Source: Collybia mongolica (Eukaryota > Basidiomycota > Agaricomycetes > Agaricales > Clitocybaceae). From it: a stretch of 64,000 bases of DNA. Below, one piece after another: positions 22,470 to 34,172 of the stretch. Position 1 is the stretch's first letter. Each line of letters opens with the position of its first letter. The stretch is from positions 2,542,001-2,606,000 of the forward strand of contig JAAXNY010000011.1 in assembly GCA_013420905.1 (NCBI GenBank). Reading direction: 5' to 3'. A model generated the notes under the pieces. It worked only from the letters and a program-made list of their open reading frames with translations, had not been told where the DNA came from and did not search any database. The translations under genes were made by a program, and so were the position numbers.

Positions 22470-24190
22470 TCAGGAGAACGAGGAACGGAAAAATCCGGTC
22501 CGGCTCCAGGGTCAACTTGAACGTTCTACTAACGCCCAACTCCTGCCTTATTCACTATCCGCGTCTGAAACCCATCAAAAGGGATCTAGAAGTATAAAAT
22601 ACATATCTTTTACACATGGGTCATAGGGTAACAGACCACGGCTGCTCCATACTATGCAAGAACTTTCTTGCACAACGCCCGAAGACATCAACGAAGAGGT
22701 AATTTCATTCTTGTTCTCTCGCCTTAGTATTATCGTCTGTATATGATTCCATATCAGCGATGAAAGGTTCGACCCGATATTGTGGGTCTACTTACCCAGC
22801 CTTTGTGGCATGCCACTGAAGCAAGTAATGCCTAATCATAATTGTTACTAGGCAACCAGCCACTGGAACCGTTGGGTTGCATGCACTTCTTTCAAGGCAC
22901 ATGTAAGGGTATGCGACCTGATAGGACGAAGGCAATAACGGCGGAATGCACCGCTCGGACACCCAATAGCATCCAACTTCCGAGTCTGGAGGAATGGTAC
23001 GGTATCACAGCAATCAGAGATAACGAGGAAATTCAACCGTACAAAGTCCGCTATAAAGAAGTGGTAGCGAAGGTACAAATACTTGGAGAAATTCATACTT
23101 GAGAATTCTGAGGTCAAGCTGTGACAGATCGCAAAGACGTCGATAAACTGAAATATAGGGAATCACCTCCGGGAAGTTCGTCAAAGGGATTGTGGACCCT
23201 TCGCCGCCACCTCGACTAGTCCCTTCTTCAAGTATTCAGACCAAGCAGCAGAGGATATGCTTCGACGCACATCCAGTTAGGATCGAAGCACCCATACCTG
23301 CCATATTACTAGGGAACAAACTAGGAAAGCGAACGTAATTTTATTTGGGCACTCTTCGCGTCAGTCACTTGAAGGCTGGTGACAGAGCCCTCCAAACCTG
23401 GGTGACATGGCGCTCTTTATTTTCTATTTGCTTGCCAATTGGATAAGCGGTAGGCAGCGCAAAACGACCTGGTGCTTCATCTTCTCCGGGCCTTGACTTC
23501 AACGCCCAGCCTGCTCACATCGAGAATGACGCCAGGCCCAGTCATTTTAAACCAAACCTTTTCAGGTGTATGTGTAATATTTGTCCGTCCTCGGTCCATT
23601 TCTGATTATGTACCAATAGCACAGCACAGCACTCCCAACTATCTACTGCGATTCAATACCCATATTGAAAGAGCCAAGAGCCCAACCCATGATACCCCAA
23701 GCTATGCATTACGCCCGGGTGACGTAGGTTCACCAGTGAACATACAGATACCAGATAACGGCTTCAAGCATCACAGGGGATTACCAACATGGGGGTTGGT
23801 ATGTGGACAATTTCTTTAAATCTTGAAATCTCAAGTCTACCAAGTTCTAATGATCCGACCTTAATGGTATAGGGTTTTTGAACGACGAAGGGAAAGTCGA
23901 AACAGCACCAGTCTGTCAAAATGCTGAGTATGTCTGATGTTGCGCCTTACTTTGATCATAGCTCAATTGGAAGGTATAGAAATCAAGGCATAGTTGAAAC
24001 GGAATTCACTCCTACATAGGTAGCTTATCTTGCAATGGACAAGAGAAGAGATTGTGGAGGGCAGATTACCACCAAAGTTCTCTTAACAGAGGTCGTCACA
24101 AACTCAAGGCTGATGCCACTTATGTGGTGCACAAGGACAATACTGGTGCTTACAGCATTGAGCTAGAGAAACTTGACAATGATTCCGGAT
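22470..24190 (+). repeat. inverted segmental duplication, left arm
   Basis: Aligns in three blocks, in order, with the minus strand of 36.9-33.06 kb: 22.47-22.72 kb with about 36.9-36.65; 22.72-23.25 kb (shared peptide QPYKVRYKE versus QPYKVWYEE) with 36.3-35.75; 23.77-24.19 kb (ITTKVLLTEVVT versus ITTKVLLTQVVT) with 33.5-33.06. The right arm has extra sequence between blocks. Ends are approximate. Confidence 0.65.
23770..24190 (+). pseudogene. decayed copy of an unrecognised small-protein gene
   Basis: Matches the last two exons of the minus-strand copy at 33.06-33.5 kb. The stretch YRNQGIVETEFTPT is followed by a TAG, then VAYLAM; a frame change before CGGQITTKVLLTEVVT and another after it remove the C-terminal KLKADATYVV-like part, which is readable only in a different frame. 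Several breaks in about 400 nt make it a clear pseudogene. Confidence 0.65.
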
Positions 24191-24856
24191 AGCTTGAAAT
24201 TGTCGTTATTGCAGCTGGAAACGTCAATGATCTAAATCTGCCTTGTCCCCCACCCTTTCCCGCACTGGTGTAACACTCCTGACTTGTAATCTAAAAATAG
24301 GTTGCTACTCTGCTGTGCTCCGGGATAATCAGACGAGATTACTTGTGGTAATAGAATTGTTCGGGATTACATGTTGGTGTAGACATCTGACAAGCACGAA
24401 GTTACATTCCAACTTCCACTGACCGTCCATTACCGAGTCGATTGACATAAATTTACTAAACAAACAGATTGCTATTGGTGGGGACGCTCACGTTTAGGCT
24501 TTAGCTTTGTATAGATGAACTATTTTTTTCGGATAGCTCTATCCTAACAAAACACCCATTATTATCCTGCGGGAGAGGGTCGTATGTCATAATTATATTT
24601 TCGCGTGCTACCAGGTAATGGATGGATCATAATGGAGAGGGGCGAGGTGCATAAGGCTCGAGTGATGATAAATTAGGAAGTAACTTCATTGGCTGGATTT
24701 CGTGATTGAACAGAATATTAAGCGAATTGGAGAGGACAAGATAACAGTGGCTATAACGATACATACGTTCTGCCGAAGGCCTAATATACAGTGTGGGTCA
24801 GCGTGACGATACTCAGATAACAACACCTTCAAATGGGAACGTCTGTTCCAAGGGGT
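24191..24856. other. intergenic, nothing recognised
   Basis: AT-rich, no coding signal. It is the shared downstream side of the decayed copy (left) and the minus-strand F-box-like gene (right). Confidence 0.5.
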
Positions 24857-26154
24857 TTATACGAAGAGAGTAAGGGCGCCTTTATTGCTGAGTAAAGGCA
24901 TCTTCTGAGCCAGCTGTAAGGATAGCTGGCCTCGCCTGGAGGTATCGTTCTTCTTCCACCCATACACGCTCACGTAGAAACAAACCCTGTTCAGATTCGA
25001 GTAGCGTGGGGCGGCAAGAGCAGCATCCAAATCGGCCCATATCGCATGATCTGAAATACTTTCGACAGGTGCTCCAAAGGGGTCCGCCACCATAAGGGTT
25101 AGCCTGAGATCCAACTTTGCCAGATTCGTTGTTATCCCACGCTCGGCGCTTGCGAAGTTGCGTGCGAGCCATTGTAGCTGGGCGCTTTCTGCAGGGGAAC
25201 CCTTGACTACGATGATAAGGGATAGTCGGTGCAGTTCTGATACCACACCCAGATCGAATGACTCTAAAGCGGGAGCTGTATTGTGTCAGTCGGGAGAAAC
25301 TCATGATGGGGTTAAAAACACATACCCAAAGGCCAAGAGTTTACGGCATTCATTTGCCATATTAAGGTCTTGAGCGTGCACGAGGACGCTTCTAACAGTG
25401 ACGATACTGTGACGAGCATATCGGGTGAAGAGCCAGCAATCTCAAGCTGACGCAGCTGAGAAACAGTAAGGGAGGACGTGGGAAGCTCTAACTGCTCGAC
25501 AAGTGTCCGGACGCTGGCCTGTGACTCCTGCGTGAAGTACAAGGCGTCTAGATGTCCTCGATGTGCTACAGCGACTGGAAGATTCTGTTCTTCAGTGTCG
25601 AATTTGACACTATCAAAGGTGAGTTTCCTCAGCCCAACGAAATTCTGGAACTGGGAAACTGGGAAATTCGTGACATTGGAAAGTTTGAAGACTGGAATGG
25701 AACCCAACGCGTTCAGAATCGCGCTCCTCACAGCCTTGGGAAGCACTTTCCAGTCAAGGCCGTAGAAAGAGGAGATGGCCAGATACCGCAAATTGGGCAA
25801 CATGGAGAGGAGAGCGACAAAGTTGGCATCCCGTGCCATCCAATTTGTTGCATCTACCATTTCAAAGCCGTTTGCACTATTGAATGCCGCCGGGCTGTCC
25901 TTAACATGCAACTCCCTGATGAGGGAACCGAGATGTGGGCTTTCGGTCAATGTTTGGTGTAGTCGTTGGCATTGTGTTTGAGCTTTGACAAACTCAACGA
26001 GGTGGACTGTGCGGAATAAATGTTTTTGGCTCGTTTGGCCAAAGGTCGTTGCAGCAAGCGCGCACTGCTTCAGGGTAGTCGGATCGCCATGAAGTTGGTC
26101 AATGATAGCTTCAATGATGTCCTGAGGAAACCTGCGGTACTGCGAGATGTTCAT
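24857..26154 (-). CDS. F-box-like / leucine-rich protein
   Basis: Exons 26154..25326 and 25275..24857, separated by a 50-nt intron (gtatgt..atacag), give 415 residues. The N-terminus FPQDIIEAIIDQLHGDPTTL followed by LAATTFGQTSQKHLFRTVHL is an F-box of the kind common in Agaricomycetes (LPxDIxxxIIDxLxxD). The rest has Leu-rich segments (LLSMLPNLRYLAISS, FVGLRKLTFDSVKF, TVSQLRQLEIAGSS) like the repeat part of these proteins. The likely role is an SCF substrate receptor, by family analogy. The splice restores WPLAPALESFDLG across the junction. It is not an obvious paralogue of the F-box gene at 0.8 kb. Start: first ATG before the F-box. Confidence 0.85.
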
Positions 26155-28452
26155 GATGAATCTGGGTCGAAGGTTTGCCTGTCAAGTGATGGTAGGAGTG
26201 GGGAGGGGGGAAACTGACAGGTCGTGTTCTTGTGGATATCGTTCAGACGTCACAAATGCTCCAATGAATGCCCAAAGACACAAATAAAGGTATGTCGGAT
26301 AGGAGGGGTATTTGTGGGTTTGGCAGTAGTTGTTGTGGTTTCTAAAGAGATACCACTCAGTCTTAACCTCCTTCTGTTTGTTGTGGTCAAGCTGGCGTCC
26401 ATAAAGCGTTAGCGAAAGCTCATTTCGAAGCGGCCAAGCTTGCCATCTGCGGACCGGCTATCCGGGTAATTTCGGGGAGGACACGGCCAAATATAATCTG
26501 TCAATCACTTCGGAAACTGATCAGGAACCGCATGTTTTCGACCTTTGTGCCTGCAGATGTTGAGTCAATTAAGGGTCTCTTGACGGACATACAATCTAGA
26601 TATCTCCTCGACAACAATATTGCCCCACCACTGGCTTTCCAGCTTTCCCTTATCAACAGCAAATCAACAGAGTCCGCCATGTCAATCTATATATATACCT
26701 CGAGGCTCGTTCACTCAGTCTACTTAATAGCAGATACGACCACTATCTGATCAACCGGGACAAAAGAACGGCTTTTGCACGCCTCTTCTTGCACCTGAAT
26801 GGTCGAACCTATCTAAACGTGTTCAGACATCAGGGACGAGGACCCAAATAGGCGACAAGTTCTCACCGTCTCACGCCACCAGAGGTTGGGCGACGATGTT
26901 GAAAACTGATCACGCAGGACATTCACGAGCACCTGGACCCCATGCCCTGAAGTTCGTGCTTTATCCTGTCCGACGGAGGTGCTGATGTTGTTCTTACATG
27001 AGGACGCCCCTTCTGAGCCTGTTAGCGATTGACGTGAGTGAAATCGTCGGCGGATTATTGGTTACTGATAAGGGTGGTGCCGAACCACTGAGATTGTATA
27101 GCCAGCCTACACATGTGTGAAGGAAAGCCACAGAATCATCCAAGTATACATACCGGTATATTTTCGGCCACCACCTGATAACATAGTCATAAAAGAAGAA
27201 CATGCCGTTAACGGCAGAGAAGATAGCAGCTTATCGGCAAGGATCTTGAGATCATGGAGCAAAACCCATTCCTCGATAACGATTGGCCCATAAGACCTTC
27301 AATGAAGAAGCGTCAAGCTGCATACATCGAAGGGAAGCATTGTTCCATATCGTTGAGGCTTGGAGTTCGCGATGATCTACAGCGGGGATTCGTTTCTTAA
27401 GGATCTTCTGTTAACTCAATGGACGGGCTCTGTAAGCCTCCATAACCCGATATTAAAGAAAACGTGACTTTGCATCACCGGGCATGACACCTACTGGTGA
27501 GGGCCGAATTTCAGCCTGTCTTTACTTCGTAATTATAAGCAACTTTTAGAAGATTTAATGACACGTCTATTAACATGATGGTCCTTCCGACATGTGGAGA
27601 TAGGCATTGGCTGCTCCCTAGGCATGCGAGTCGGTCCTTTGCCTTGATTATAGGGCCAAGGGACACAGTTTCTGGTGAAGACTCAGGAGATAGCAGCCGA
27701 CGAAACGGTGAGAGGCGATGGGGAAGGTACTCTCTATGACGACAGCGTGTACATCGATGCGCGAGCCTTCAGGGTAACGGGGGGCAAGAAAAATGAAATG
27801 TTGTCGGAGTGGTAGACAAAAGAGATCCGCTTGTCGATTTCAATTTGAGAAGTTAGATTGTCGACATCACATCCAGGAAAAAGCCAAGAATATGCAGGGA
27901 GAAAGTCCTTGATGACTGGTTCGAGATCTGTAGTGAGTTGCAACACGTTCGGTATATCCCACTCTCTGTAACTTCGTGCATTCCTAATCTCCGTAGGAAG
28001 TCCAAAACACTGTCGTGTATGAATGCCTGTTATAGATTAGTGGTATCAACATAGGAGTTAAGACTGTTGGACCAACTAAACAATGCGGGTGCTGAGCGCT
28101 GATGATCGAAATTTACGCAAGAGGACATCGTGACCAGTTGGCGTTCGCGAACGCGACTAGACATGGTGGTGTCGAAGAAAATTTTGGGAAAATTGATTGT
28201 TTATTGCGTGTATTTGAAGTAAAACTGAGGAGATGTAAGGCGTATCCCAATATGATGAAAAGTCCATGCTAACACCGGAGAGTATATGGATGAGCAATGC
28301 GCCAACAACGATGCCCACAAGTGCGAAAAAGATCGTTCGGGGCAGCGACATCTGTACCGCCGACTGACGTTCAGTAATGTATGTGCTCTTTAACCACAAG
28401 CGAGCTCTAAGCGTTTACCCGTCCAATAAACTGGATTGTAGTTGGTCTACAG
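26155..28452. other. gene-poor stretch with weak candidates
   Basis: About 2.3 kb. On the minus strand, 27946..27734 reads LEPVIKDFLPAYSWLFPGCD and onward for about 70 codons, and 28399..28157 is described separately. The minus-strand TCTTCACCAGAAAC near 27.67 kb also occurs near 34.14 kb, so part of this stretch may be another worn copy of the family decayed at 33-34 kb. No complete gene could be assembled. Confidence 0.4.
28157..28351 (-). CDS. possible small single-span membrane peptide
   Basis: ATG at 28351 opens a 64-codon frame: MSLPRTIFFALVGIVVGALL continues into a hydrophobic segment, then a polar tail ending in a His run. It has one clear membrane or signal segment. No homologue recognised and no splice partner found. 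It could be a first exon of a lost gene. Low confidence. Confidence 0.25.
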   Translation of the reverse strand: MSLPRTIFFALVGIVVGALLIHILSGVSMDFSSYWDTPYISSVLLQIHAINNQFSQNFLRHHHV

Positions 28453-31400
28453 TCAAACTTCAACATCCTCGACATCTTCTTCCCCAGTCTTGCCAAGGTC
28501 TAGCTTGCGCTTTTGCCCAGGCATCGGCTTTCCTTCGCCATACCCAACGCCCGCCTTCTGTCGTAGCACATCCAAGTCTTGTTCAGCCTCTTCTGCCCAT
28601 TCCAGTACGAGGTGTCTCCCCAGCAAATGTGTATGCCGCAGAGCGGTATACGCGTTCTCTGCCTCCAGACGGGAGACGAAATCGAGGAATGCGAATCCAC
28701 GAGTTCGGGAGTCGAATTTCTTGGGGAGGCGAACGGACTTGAGATGCCCATGTGAACTACAGGGATCATGAATTTCGGGTCGGAAGAGAAAAGAATGAGA
28801 TGAAAACATACCTAAATAAGTCGCGAATGTCTTTCTTCGTCGCCTCAAAGGGCACGTTCTTGACGATCATCTTGGTTGTGCGGCTCTTCGACTTAACTGG
28901 ATCCTTGTCCTTAATCTCATCTTCCATTCCTCTAGCGGCGAACTTGACATGGAGGGCGTGGCCATCGAGGACGAACCCTTGCATGCTCAGTAGCGCTTTC
29001 TTAGCGCCTTCTACATCCTTGAAGCCAACGAACCCGTAACCCATGCTCAACCTCGGGCCGCCTGGGCGCTTAGGGTCGGGCTTGGTCTGAATGCGTGCGA
29101 AAGAGAACGAAGGAAGATGGCGGAACATCTGTGTCAATCGCTCCTGCGTCGTCGAGAACGCTAGATTCTTGACATATAACGTTGATCCACCCGTGATCGA
29201 CGGTTCTTCCTCAGGCACGACATCGCCCATCTCTTGTTCCGCGATTTTGACCGCCTGAACGCCTGATCCGCTCGAGGGCATCGGGACGGTGGGTTCGGGA
29301 ATATCACCTTCGACAAACATCCCGAGAGGCCCTTTTTCCAAGTACACCACAGAATTGCCGAGGCGGCGGTAGGCGACTGCTCGGAACGCCTTGGCAGCCT
29401 CGTCCGGCGCGTTGAACTCTACGACAGCCATGGTACCAGCGGGTGGGACGATCACCCGGTCCAGCTCGCCATGAGGCTCGAACATGTCGCGAATCTGTTC
29501 TGCGGTCGTGCCATATGGAATGTTCTTCACGAGAATAGTGGTATCTGACCTCGCACGCGATGAAAAAGACGACAAGATCACGCCCTGCGATTCCAGGTAA
29601 GATTTTGTTTCCTGGATGATGTGGGTCTCTGCTAGGGCCAGCTTCACCGCTGCGTTATCCCCGGACTCCGGATTAAGAATAGATGCTTTATCAATATTCA
29701 TGCGATCCGCAATGGAGGACGCGACGGCGTCACTCTGTACAATTATAACGCTTGAGCACCAGAGCAGTGTTTGTATTGGGAGAAACTGACGAACATTCAT
29801 GTACAACATACTCCAATTGAATTCCTTCCCAGCCATCGCTTTTCGTTTAGCCTGCTTCTCGTCCTTCACCGATTTTTTGCGTCCTTCTCCCTCCTCGACC
29901 TGGAAGTTACCCTTCCTGTCGACAGCGGCCAAAATATGAAGCAGCCGGCCTTGAAACGACTTCCGATCAAGGTCTTCATATGCAGCAAGGGCATTTTTCG
30001 GCTGGGCAAAAGTCACATATGCGACGCCTTTCGGCTGTTTCGTGGCATGATCGAGGGGTATGTGGACCTAAGTAAAAGGTCAGCAAGAATGTTGGCAAAC
30101 ATAACGGGAATGAGAAATCAGGAAATTTTCTACTATCGGATTCCAAGAGGATCAACATGCTCGTAAGTCTGATGTCCCTATACATTTTTTCATCTGCCTT
30201 GTGAAGAAGGGAAATGTAGTTCACCTAATGGAGGGGAAATCATCAGTAAAGGCATTGCAAAGATGTGAGCAAGCAAAGATAAAGTCAGAATATTATTTCT
30301 ACTATCGGTTTTCCTGAGGATCAACATGCCCGAAGGTCTGATGTCCCTATATGTCTTTCATCTCGTGTAATGTCGCAAACATCGTATGAATGTACACTAT
30401 GATTCTCACCTAGAAGATGGTAGAAACGTCAGTATAATGCTTGGATGACATCAATGCACACGAGAATGAACGAAAGCTCAGAAATATTTCTACTATCGGT
30501 ATTCCAAAAGGATCAACATGCACTGTAAAGCGTCTGATGTCCCTATTTATCTTGTCATCACAGCCGCCGTCCATAGAGAAAGGAGGGATTGACAGACAAA
30601 AGATTGGGCTCACCTGAGATATTTCACCAAACCGGCCAAATAATTCTTGAAGATCCGCATCTGTACATGAAAACGCCAGATTCCGAACGAAAAGACGCGA
30701 AGTCTGTAGTATAGTTTCTTTCGTTGGGTCCTTCGGGGCCTCTGCCTGAGGTATCGGCGTAGGGGCACTCTATTGCAATCAATATTAGTTATGAAGGACC
30801 ATAGTTGAAGGACAAGTGACAAACGAGTTCATGGGATGTATCCTCATCGTCCGACTGTTCGAACACCTTCTCCTCAGTATCGACGTTTTTTGACACCCGC
30901 TGCCGCATCCACTCAAGATCCGATAGCCCCTCCTCGCGCACGACGTCATTGGGAATGTTCACATCTGCATCCTCCACTGGGGCTTCGGGCTGCTGCTTCG
31001 CTTTGGTTTTGCCCTGGAGCGACGATTCGAGCGGGGCCGCATCGTTCGCCCACACTGGACCTTTCCGTGGTTTCATGACGTCCATATATTCATCAAGCTG
31101 TGTCCCGTCTTTTGATTTTTTGGGCTCGGCAGTTATTTTGCTCGTTGATGGCTCGGATAGTGACTCCAAGGGTGCATCATTTGGCGAAGGACCTGTTCGA
31201 AGTCTTTTATTAGGCCGAGGTGCTGGTGCATCTTTCGACCCCTACGACGCATACATCAAATCAATTGAAAAGATGGCATTGCCACACAACGTACTTCAAT
31301 GACGTTGACGCTAATTCTCGTAGAATCGACGAACGTTCGATCAAACCACTCTTTCGCTGCAAGCGCCTCTTTCTCCGACTTGTAACCAACGAACCCGAAT

Positions 31401-31540
31401 CGACGCGAAGTGCCATCCGGTTTCAACGCAACCTTGAAATCCGTCAAAGTCCCCCCTGGACCACCCCTCTGCTCAAAGTGTTCCTTGAGGCGAGCTGGCG
31501 TTACATATGATGGCAGATTCTTAATTATCAGCCTCGACAT
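28453..31540 (-). CDS. mrd1: Mrd1, multiple RNA-binding-domain protein (rRNA processing)
   Basis: Exons 31540..31295, 31241..30825, 30769..30614, 30067..29795, 29734..28812 and 28756..28453 give 772 residues. Five RRMs, as expected for Mrd1/RBM19: RRM1 at the N-terminus (SRLIIKNLPSYVTPARL), RRM2 from SRLFVRNLAFSCTDADLQEL (about 246), RRM3 from TTILVKNIPYGTTAEQIRDM (about 425), RRM4 from STLYVKNLAFSTTQERL (about 545) and RRM5 from TKMIVKNVPFEATKKDIRDL (about 650). A charged, low-complexity linker separates RRM1 and RRM2. The protein is nucleolar and binds pre-rRNA in the small-subunit processome, releasing U3 during 18S maturation. The third intron, inside RRM2 after GRFGEISQ, is 546 nt and consists of three related units; the other introns are 53-60 nt. 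It is divergent from prefoldin 3 over a 207-bp promoter. Confidence 0.95.
30068..30613 (-). repeat. three head-to-tail intron units within mrd1
   Basis: Reading the minus strand, unit 1 is 30613..30410 (204 nt), unit 2 is 30409..30225 (185 nt) and unit 3 is 30224..30068 (157 nt). Each starts GTGA and ends TAG, and the junctions are exactly TAG|GTGA with no base between. All share a core reading AGGGACATCAGAC, then GCATGTTGATCCT, then CGATAGTAGAAA (cores near 30.49-30.55, 30.29-30.35 and 30.12-30.19 kb). The outer ends are the natural splice sites of the gene (CAG|gtgagc and cttag|GTC). Confidence 0.85.
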
Positions 31541-31747
31541 GCCTTTTTCTAAAGGTCAGACGTGAATTAGTATGCTACAGAGAGGAGAAATAAAACATAC
31601 GAACCTGAGAGAAATCTGTGAGGAAGAAAAAATAAAAGATTTTATATCGAAGAGACTGTAAACTCCGCTTCGGTTATCTCCGTCGTATAAACGTCAAGGG
31701 AAAGATTGGAGAAATTATTGCAGGTCCCAACCATTGCATCATCCGAA
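31541..31747. promoter_or_regulatory. shared promoter of mrd1 and prefoldin subunit 3
   Basis: 207 bp between two opposite start codons must contain both promoters and both leaders. A ribosome-biogenesis gene and a chaperonin-cofactor gene diverge from it. No clear TATA box facing both ways was found. Confidence 0.6.
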
Positions 31748-32615
31748 ATGGCGACAAAGCCCGTTTTCTCAAATGAAAAGAATCCCAGGGGGATCCCAAA
31801 AGCGCCATTTATTGTGAGCCGCACGAAGAATCTTACCTCTGGCCGTGCTCACCTCGTCTCAAAATAGGCAGATGTCGAAGAATATCTTGGTGGACCAGAT
31901 GGAGAGGTTGAAGGCCCTTTGAAAAACTTCCAAAATGCCCTAGCGTACGCCTATTAGGCCCTAGCCCCTGTTCTTGGCTCAATTGTCGATTGACGAAAGG
32001 ACAGCAAGTACCGATACATGGACAGCAACCTCACGCAACGGCGGCGAAGTCTAGAAGAGAAGATACCCGATATTAAAAAGACGCTAGATATGGTTGAATA
32101 TCTCCAGGAGCGCCGGGTAAGCATTGATATATTCAGTTGGGCGAATGGGATGAAATTCGAATAACATGAACAGGAAGGTAAGGAAAAAGCATCAGGCGAG
32201 GACGGCGAGGACGATCTAGAAGATCTGGAAAGCCCTCAGAAGCCCATGAAAACGACGTTTGAGCTCAATGACACACTCTTTGCTGAGGCCGAGCTGGAGG
32301 AGACCGATACAGTATTCCTGTGGCTTGGTGTACGTCCCCGCCTCTTGTTATCAACTCATCCTCTGAATGGTCTCTTTTCAGGCAAACGTTATGCTATCGT
32401 ATAAAATCACAGAAGCCATTACGCTCCTAAAATCGAAACTCGATGTGGCGCAGACAAGCTTGGACAACACAATCGAGGACCTTGAGTTCCTTCGAGAACA
32501 ATTAACGATCATGGAAGTGAACACTGCGAGGGTCTATAACTGGGACGTCAAGCGGCGACGCGAAAAGAGACAACGAGAAGATACATTGAATGTGGGGAAG
32601 TCCAAAGATAGATAA
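31748..32615 (+). CDS. PAC10: prefoldin subunit 3 (VBP1 / Pac10)
   Basis: Exons 31748..31813, 31868..31944, 32005..32116, 32174..32329 and 32382..32615 give 214 residues, normal for this alpha-type subunit. Prefoldin is a cytosolic hexamer that hands nascent actin and tubulin to the CCT chaperonin. Landmarks: NPRGIPKAPFIADVEEYLGG at the N-terminus, YRYMDSNLTQRRRSLEEKIP, LDMVEYLQERR, TFELNDTLFAEAELEE and TDTVFLWLGANVMLSYKITE, with coiled coils on both sides and a basic C-terminal tail. The intron ending ATAG|GCAGATG was chosen over the nearby GCAG|ATG because only it keeps ADVEEYLGG in frame. A second small exon of 77 nt would be missed by simple frame finding. Confidence 0.94.
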
Positions 32616-33058
32616 ATTTGTTATTGAATGGCAATTCTTCGCTGTATCATATCTTCATCGACCAATAAATTGGCATTCAACTAACGCATGTGCACTCCAG
32701 CGGAAATCTCTCCTCCAGTCATGAAATTTAACTCTGAGAGACTGTCACCATATGTCCTAGGAATTTGTGTTTTACCTGTCCCTCGCTGCGTATATCGGAC
32801 CATACGGTTTAGTTTTAGGAAAGGTTAAGAACGGTGGCCGGAGTCAAGACGCTTGGGGAAAGGTAGGGGACAAGTGCTTATGGCTCAACTTGCGAGAGCG
32901 CCTGAACCGAATTCAACAAAGCAACATTGGCAGCGCCGAAATGAAAAGTACACTCAAAATTCAGCCATTTAATATACATAGTTTCAATGCGTAAAAATCC
33001 TCATACGATGATTGACCAACAGATCTTCTGCGGTCCCTGTCCATCTGGGAATTTCGAG
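32616..33058. other. intergenic, nothing recognised
   Basis: Downstream of prefoldin 3 and of the convergent decayed gene. No exon-like stretch seen. Confidence 0.5.
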
Positions 33059-34172
33059 CTAGTTACCGGCATCATCGTCAAGTTCCTCTTGCTTAATGCT
33101 GTAAGCACCAGTATCGTCCTTGCGCACCACATAAGTGGTGTCAGCCTTGAGTTTCGTGACGACCTGTGTCAAGAGGACCTTGGTAGTAATCTCCCCCTCT
33201 ATGATCTCGTTCTTTTGATAGCCCATCGCAAGATAAGCTTTCAATGTTGGGGTAAATTTCGCTTCAACTATGCCTTGATTTCTGTATTGTCCAGTTGAAA
33301 TATGTTCGGATCAAGCCACAACACTAGACATACCCAACATTTTGCCAGACTAATGCCGTTTCAACTTCCCCTTCGTTGTTCAAAAACCCTACACCGTAAC
33401 GGTCAATTTGGAACTTAGCAGGCACAAAATTTCCTTCCACATACCAACCCCCATGTCCCGGTAATCTCCTGTGTTATTGGACGCCGTTATTTGGCCCGGG
33501 GGACCTTTGACAGGTTTCTGTGCCGATTTAGTGTAAATATAATGTCATGACATTCTAAAAGGTACGCACAGTGAACAAGATTCCTCCCCCACTGACGTTC
33601 AAGATCGTCTGCTGGCCAACCTGAACAGTCTATATCAGCAAAGTTAGAACCGGGGTACTTTGGTATCATGCTTACATCAAGTGTTTGGTGGGCTTCAGCT
33701 TGGATTATTTTATTTTTGTTAACTTGAAGGGAATCAAAGAGAAGGCTGTGATTTCCGTCAGCTGTACACAGTCCCCAAACAAGAGCAGAAACATACTTCG
33801 CTGTGTAATTGACAGTTGCACTTTGGTTGGCTACAGTGAAAAGGGAAAAAAGCCAGATAAGTCAAATATGCCTTGATTCAACATGGTAAATATTTCTGAC
33901 GTCCGCCATAGTTCAGAATCCTGGAATCTTTATGTGAGACTCCCCCAGGAACAACGGATGGATACATCATCTTACCTCCATGCTATCTGATTCATGGGGA
34001 ATACCCCGCTTGAGGGCACTTTATCGAATGTCAGCATGATATTCACCGGAGTGGTAACAGAGTCGTCACTGCGAATAAGATTCAGTGCATGCGCGAGCAG
34101 GTTGAATAATTGTGACCCACGTCTTGAACAAAAGGTTTCTGGTGAAGACCATGATTCAAAATTCGATGTCAA
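33059..34172 (-). pseudogene. unrecognised small-protein gene, probably decayed (right-arm copy)
   Basis: Likely exons on the minus strand: 33830..33676 (VNYTAKYVSALVWGLCTADG), 33620..33566 (VGQQTILNVSGGGILFTV), 33517..33334 and 33281..33059 (NQGIVEAKFTPTLKAYLAM to a natural TAG). Third-exon reading starts TVKGPPGQITASNNTGDYRD but must change frame at a run of five Gs to continue as WYVEGNFVPAKFQIDRYGVG; this looks like one lost base. The 5' end is unclear: 34172..33976 is open (SSPETFCSRRGSQLF) but its splice phase does not fit the next exon. Composition looks like a beta-rich soluble protein. I do not recognise the family. A much more broken copy is at 23.77-24.19 kb. Confidence 0.55.

Larger units (their letters stand above)
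20735..22690 (+). repeat. tandem segmental duplication, unit 2
   Basis: Second copy of 18260..20170, direct orientation. Its 3' part (from about 22.47 kb) also resembles the minus strand at about 36.9 kb, so this flank belongs to a wider dispersed family. Confidence 0.75.
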
